A stretch of DNA of 8,645 nt from positions 1 through 8,645 of the forward strand of contig CAZQCJ010000026.1 of NCBI GenBank assembly GCA_964591885.1. The letters are read 5' to 3'. Position numbers and translations under genes: made by a program. This DNA is from CAZQCJ01 sp964591885 (GTDB taxonomy: Bacteria > Patescibacteriota > Microgenomatia > PFEM01 > JAPLYW01). The notes beneath the pieces are model-generated. The model was given only the letters and a program-made list of their open reading frames with translations, was not told where the DNA came from and made no database searches. Below are positions 6,287 through 8,645 of the stretch, in pieces; positions within the stretch are counted from its first letter, which is position 1; every line of letters begins with the position of its first letter.

Positions 6287-7032
6287 TTCTTATTTCTCCT
6301 TTTAATAATTAGCTTATTAGAATATTTCTTTTTATTTCTAGTCCTGACTCCCAAATTTGGCTTTCCCCAGGGCGATTTAGGCGAAGGCATGCCAATACCA
6401 GAACGGCCCTCACCACCACCATGTGGATGAGAATGAGGATTCTGGGCTACACCCCGAACTGTTGGTCTAACGCCTAAATACCTTTTCCGTCCGGCCTTAC
6501 CCAAAATTCGATTTTTACGATTAATATTCCCCAGTTGACCAACGGTTGCGTAACAGGCTAATTCGACTCTCCTTTGTTCACCAGAGGGAAGTTTAAGCAA
6601 GGCGTATTTTTCTTCCTTACTCATTAAAATTGCTCCAGTCCCAGCCCCTCTAACAATTTGCGCTCCTTTACCTGGTTTGATTTCTAAATTATGGACAACT
6701 GTTCCTAAGGATATCTTCTTTAAAGGAAGAGCATTGCCTAATTTAACCTCAACTTTTTCCCCGGATTGAACTTCATCACCAGTTTTCAAACCTTCAGGAG
6801 CTAAAATATAACGCTTTTCGCCATCAGTATAAAAAACCAGGGCAATATCCACGCCGCGGTTGGGATCATACTCAATTGAAGCAACTTTTGCCGAAATTCC
6901 ACGTTTGTCCCGCTTAAAATCAATTTCTCTTAAATACCTTTTATGGCGTCCTCCCTGATGACGAACAGTTACTTTTCCGCTCGAGTTTCTTCCTGATTTT
7001 TTGGCTAAGATTCTTTGTAATTTTTTAGACAT
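6283..7032 (-). CDS. rplB: 50S ribosomal protein L2 (uL2), short N-terminus
   Basis: uL2 is needed for subunit joining and supports the peptidyl-transferase centre. Signature blocks: [19 protein letters not shown] (14-32), [20 protein letters not shown] (37-56), [10 protein letters not shown] (74-83), [20 protein letters not shown] (110-129), and HPHGGGEGR (202-210), whose first His matches the functionally important His229 of E. coli. The residue before it, Asp in E. coli, is Ser201 here. With the chosen ATG the protein is 249 aa; aligning Arg15 with E. coli Arg43 shows about 28 N-terminal residues missing. The start lies 1 base after the rplW stop and has a GGAGG 5 bases upstream. A GTG at 7068 would add 12 unrelated-looking residues. 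The TGA overlaps the rpsS ATG. Confidence 0.96.
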   Translation of the reverse strand: MSKKLQRILAKKSGRNSSGKVTVRHQGGRHKRYLREIDFKRDKRGISAKVASIEYDPNRGVDIALVFYTDGEKRYILAPEGLKTGDEVQSGEKVEVKLGNALPLKKISLGTVVHNLEIKPGKGAQIVRGAGTGAILMSKEEKYALLKLPSGEQRRVELACYATVGQLGNINRKNRILGKAGRKRYLGVRPTVRGVAQNPHSHPHGGGEGRSGIGMPSPKSPWGKPNLGVRTRNKKKYSNKLIIKRRNKK

Positions 7033-7033
7033 A

Positions 7034-7327
7034 TTAACCTCCGGTTTCAAATAAGTCAATTTTGTCACCTTCTTTAAGAAAAACTAGTGCTTTTTTCCAG
7101 TCGGCCATTTTGCTTTGTTTCTTTGTTCGCAAAGCTCGTCTTTTCTTACCAACCACATTCATTGTTCTAACTTTAATAACCTTTACTTTAAAAAATTTTT
7201 CTACGGCTTTTTTGATTTCCTCTTTTCTGGCTTGGGTGTCAACCTGGAAAAGATAACCACCATGAGCACTAAAAAGAGTTCCTTTTTCGGTAATTATTGG
7301 TTTTTTTAAAACAAAATTTATATTCAT
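7034..7327 (-). CDS. rplW: 50S ribosomal protein L23 (uL23)
   Basis: uL23 sits at the tunnel exit and is the docking site for trigger factor, SRP and the Sec translocon. The 97-residue product begins with the family hallmark [12 protein letters not shown] (8-19), followed by [19 protein letters not shown] (25-43) and the [13 protein letters not shown] strand (45-57); the basic loop at 60-74 contacts 23S rRNA. Length equals the usual 95-100. The ATG overlaps the rplD TGA by 4 bases (ATGA), with an AAAGGA 3 bases upstream, so reinitiation or coupling with rplD is likely. Nothing unusual. Confidence 0.97.
   Translation of the reverse strand: MNINFVLKKPIITEKGTLFSAHGGYLFQVDTQARKEEIKKAVEKFFKVKVIKVRTMNVVGKKRRALRTKKQSKMADWKKALVFLKEGDKIDLFETGG
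7038..7042 (-). promoter_or_regulatory. Shine-Dalgarno sequence that fixes the rplB start
   Basis: Minus-strand GGAGG, 5 bases before the ATG at 7032, overlapping the end of rplW. It favours this ATG over a GTG 36 bases upstream in the same frame (7068), which would overlap rplW by 35 bases. Confidence 0.8.
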
Positions 7328-7944
7328 TTTTCCTTTAACTTTTCTGCGGCTTCTTTCATAAAGATAAGTTTACCGCTGTTTAAAACCTTATAGGCATTCA
7401 ACTGATTAACCTGAGCTAAACTTACCTCTTTAAGATTTCGGGCAGAGCGGGAAATATTCTCCAGTTTCTCCGACAAAACAATTGTTAACTTACTATTTTT
7501 AGCTAACTTCTCTAAAATTGTTTTTATTTTTTTTGTTTTCGGTTCAATTTTTGCCAAATCTTTAATAACCATTACCTCATTAGCTTTAAATTTGCTTGTT
7601 AAAGCCGAGAACAAGGCTTGTTTTTTCATCTTTTTCGACATTTTTAAATGATAGTTTTGCTCTCCAGTCGGACCATGAGCCACTCCACCACCAACAAAGA
7701 TGGGAGCCGAACGAGCTCCGTGTCGAGCACGTCCAGTTCCTTTTTGGCGAAACCATTTAGCTTTAGTCAAAACAATTTCACCTCGACTTTTAGTCTTAGT
7801 CCGAGATTTCCTTTGATTACTTAAATAAACTCTGACTGCTTGAGCCATTAAGGATTCATTAATTTTGACGGCGAAAATATTTTTGGGTAATTCCATCTGC
7901 CCTGACTTAATTCCGGAAAGATTATAAACATCAACTTTCGGCAT
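7324..7944 (-). CDS. rplD: 50S ribosomal protein L4 (uL4)
   Basis: uL4 binds domain I of 23S rRNA, and its long basic loop lines the constriction of the exit tunnel; in E. coli it also represses the S10 operon. The 206 residues match family length. The tunnel loop spans about 43-95 and carries [14 protein letters not shown] (63-76) and [10 protein letters not shown] (83-92), both highly characteristic. The C-terminal half keeps the Rossmann-like pattern ending in a helix. The ATG at 7944-7942 lies inside the end of rplC and is served by a strong AAGGAGG (7960-7954) 9 bases upstream, itself within the rplC tail codons, so the two genes are probably translationally coupled. The TGA stop overlaps the rplW start (ATGA). 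Confidence 0.97.
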   Translation of the reverse strand: MPKVDVYNLSGIKSGQMELPKNIFAVKINESLMAQAVRVYLSNQRKSRTKTKSRGEIVLTKAKWFRQKGTGRARHGARSAPIFVGGGVAHGPTGEQNYHLKMSKKMKKQALFSALTSKFKANEVMVIKDLAKIEPKTKKIKTILEKLAKNSKLTIVLSEKLENISRSARNLKEVSLAQVNQLNAYKVLNSGKLIFMKEAAEKLKEK

Positions 7945-8515
7945 TTTCTTTTTCCTCCTTAGCTTCTTGAGTTTCTTTAAGTTTTTCTTCAGTCTCTTTT
8001 TCTTTTTTTAAACGCTCAGCTTTTTCTTCTTCTGTTTCTTTAATTTCAGTTTCTCCTGATTTCATCAGGGGAACAAATTTTTTAAACTCTCCAGATTTTT
8101 TAATTATTAAATTTCCATTGATTGGACCCGGTAGAAGACCCTTGATTAAAAAAACTTTTTCTTTCTCATTAATTTCCATTAAAATTAAGCCACTAACAGT
8201 TACTCTTTGTCCTCCACTTCTCCCAGGCATCTTTTTGCCCCTGTGAACTCGACCAGGGGTGGTTGTTTGGCCAATTGAACCAGGGGAACGCTGACGGTCA
8301 GATTGTCCGTGAGTTCTTGGCCCCCCTTTGAAACCCCAGCGTTTAATTACCCCGGTAAAACCTTTTCCTTTAGCCCAGCCAGTTACTTTAAGTAAATCTC
8401 CTAACTGAAAACTTTCGATTGAATCAACCTTAACTCCAGTCACAGGAATCCGATACCCATCCTGGGTAAATTTCTGAACAGTTTTTAGTTTAAGACCTTT
8501 AACTTCTCCTGCCAT
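7931..8515 (-). CDS. rplC: 50S ribosomal protein L3 (uL3), compact form
   Basis: uL3 binds 23S rRNA early in assembly and sends a loop to the peptidyl-transferase centre. The family core is plain: DGYRIPVTGVKV at residues 19-30 matches the N-terminal strand pair, KGKGFTGVIKRWGF at 49-62 and GSIGQTTTPGRVHRGKKMPG at 79-98 form the signature and the rRNA-inserted loop, and ERVTV-like QRVTVSGL follows. Compared with E. coli L3 (209 aa) about 55 residues are missing after residue 30 and about 11 more before VTG (44-46), while a Lys/Glu-rich tail of some 40 residues is added from about 155 to 194. The glutamine methylated by PrmB in E. coli (Q150) aligns with Thr85. The ATG is the only start possible, as an in-frame TAG lies 24 bases upstream of it. 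The end overlaps rplD by 14 bases. Confidence 0.96.
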   Translation of the reverse strand: MAGEVKGLKLKTVQKFTQDGYRIPVTGVKVDSIESFQLGDLLKVTGWAKGKGFTGVIKRWGFKGGPRTHGQSDRQRSPGSIGQTTTPGRVHRGKKMPGRSGGQRVTVSGLILMEINEKEKVFLIKGLLPGPINGNLIIKKSGEFKKFVPLMKSGETEIKETEEEKAERLKKEKETEEKLKETQEAKEEKENAES

Positions 8516-8528
8516 TTTTTTCTGGAAG

Positions 8529-8534
8529 CTCCTT
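8529..8534 (-). promoter_or_regulatory. Shine-Dalgarno sequence of rplC
   Basis: Minus-strand AAGGAG lies 13 bases before the rplC ATG, longer than the usual 5-9. It is followed by a short self-complementary GGAGCUUCC, which could bring it closer to the start or occlude it. The sequence can also pair with an upstream part of the leader (8613-8604). Confidence 0.6.
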
Positions 8535-8541
8535 AGCCACT

Positions 8542-8563
8542 AAAAAAAGTGCCGGGAGGCACT
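8542..8563 (-). terminator. Intrinsic terminator / candidate attenuator before rplC
   Basis: The minus-strand transcript reads AGUGCC, loop UCCC, GGCACU, then a run of U residues (seven in a row counting the last paired U). That is a perfect 6-bp GC-rich stem followed directly by a U tract, the definition of a Rho-independent terminator. It works only in the minus direction, as no T tract follows on the plus strand. It ends 26 bases before the rplC ATG, too little room for a complete promoter between the two, so operon transcripts must cross it. It may also end the transcript of an upstream gene. Confidence 0.75.
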
Positions 8564-8629
8564 CTATGCAAGTGTACTTGGCTTAAAAATTAGTTCAACT
8601 CAAAAAGAGCTCCACCTCCATTACGAGTA

Positions 8630-8635
8630 ATTATA
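8630..8635 (-). promoter_or_regulatory. Candidate -10 promoter element (TATAAT)
   Basis: On the minus strand bases 8635-8630 read TATAAT, a perfect match to the sigma-70-type -10 consensus, placed about 115 bases before the rplC start. The matching -35 would fall beyond the right edge, so the promoter cannot be confirmed. In AT-rich DNA such hexamers also occur by chance. Confidence 0.4.
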
Positions 8636-8645
8636 AGGGAAAACC

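Larger units (their letters stand above)
8516..8645 (-). promoter_or_regulatory. Noncoding leader of the ribosomal-protein operon
   Basis: These 130 bases upstream of rplC hold no recognisable gene; rpsJ (S10), the usual gene before rplC, is not here. Read on the minus strand, the leader has a TATAAT hexamer at its start, a weak hairpin with a U5 loop (arms around 8610-8598), a small CAAG/CUUG hairpin around 8578-8567, a terminator-like hairpin at 8563-8542, and an AAGGAG Shine-Dalgarno sequence at 8534-8529. The order promoter, terminator, gene start is what a transcription-attenuated leader looks like, but the upstream gene and any -35 box lie outside the window, so the boundaries are inferred. 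Confidence 0.6.

Noticed and set aside
7033..7068. Upstream GTG start for rplB
   Set aside because: It would overlap rplW by 35 bases and add residues unlike the uL2 N-terminus; the ATG at 7032 has a consensus GGAGG 5 bases away and sits 1 base after rplW.
8590..8645. Short leader frames: an 8-codon MEVELFLS at 8621-8595 and a frame open from the window edge to a TAA at 8590
   Set aside because: Too short to judge; the edge frame does not resemble the C-terminus of S10, EF-Tu or EF-G, and the 8-codon frame would start almost at the inferred transcription start with no ribosome-binding site.
1..8645. Recoding of UGA (code 4 or 25)
   Set aside because: UGA ends rplC, rplD, rplB, rpmC and rpsQ at the expected places and Trp is TGG, so the standard bacterial code applies.
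1..8645. CRISPR arrays, insertion sequences, tRNA or rRNA genes, prophage or defence genes
   Set aside because: No spaced direct-repeat arrays, transposase frames or RNA-gene structures seen; nearly every base belongs to the ribosomal operon. No evidence for an undescribed protein system in this window.

Overview
The window is one continuous ribosomal-protein operon, all read from the minus strand (transcription runs from the right end of the window to the left). It covers the fused S10-spc cluster in the canonical bacterial order: rplC, rplD, rplW, rplB, rpsS, rplV, rpsC, rplP, rpmC, rpsQ, rplN, rplX, rplE, rpsN, rpsH, rplF, rplR, rpsE, rplO, then the first 55 codons of secY, cut off by the left edge. 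No plus-strand gene is supported.

The organism looks like a small-genome, AT-rich bacterium, most likely of the Candidate Phyla Radiation (Patescibacteria). The main evidence is that rpmD (uL30) is missing from its invariant place between rpsE and rplO, where only 2 bases separate the two genes; loss of uL30 is a known CPR trait. Several proteins are trimmed relative to E. coli (uL3, uL2, uL18), and genes are packed with 1-4 base gaps or stop/start overlaps. UGA serves as the stop codon of five genes and TGG encodes Trp, so the genetic code is standard and not the UGA-Gly code of Gracilibacteria/Absconditabacteria. I cannot place it to a class from this stretch alone.

Layout on the minus strand: 8645-8516 is a noncoding leader with a TATAAT hexamer near the window edge and a clear intrinsic-terminator hairpin (8563-8542) that ends 26 bases before the rplC start. 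8515-3654 is the S10 half (rplC to rpsQ) running without a break into rplN. 3652-170 is the rest of the spc half. 167-1 is the start of secY. Only two intercistronic gaps exceed 15 bases: 43 bases before rplE, holding a GC-rich hairpin flanked by 7-base direct repeats, and 42 bases before rplF.

The products form the core of both subunits: uL3, uL4, uL22, uL2 and uL23 around the peptidyl-transferase centre and exit tunnel; uS3, uS19, uS17, uS14, uS8 and uS5 in the small subunit; uL5 and uL18 around 5S rRNA; SecY is the membrane channel that receives nascent chains at the tunnel exit.

The points most worth a second look are the terminator in front of rplC with possible competing RNA pairings (an attenuator candidate), the compacted uL3 lacking roughly 65 internal residues, the Lys/Glu-rich C-terminal tails added to uL3, uL22 and uL15, and the hairpin between rplX and rplE. 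Everything else is an ordinary ribosomal-protein operon.
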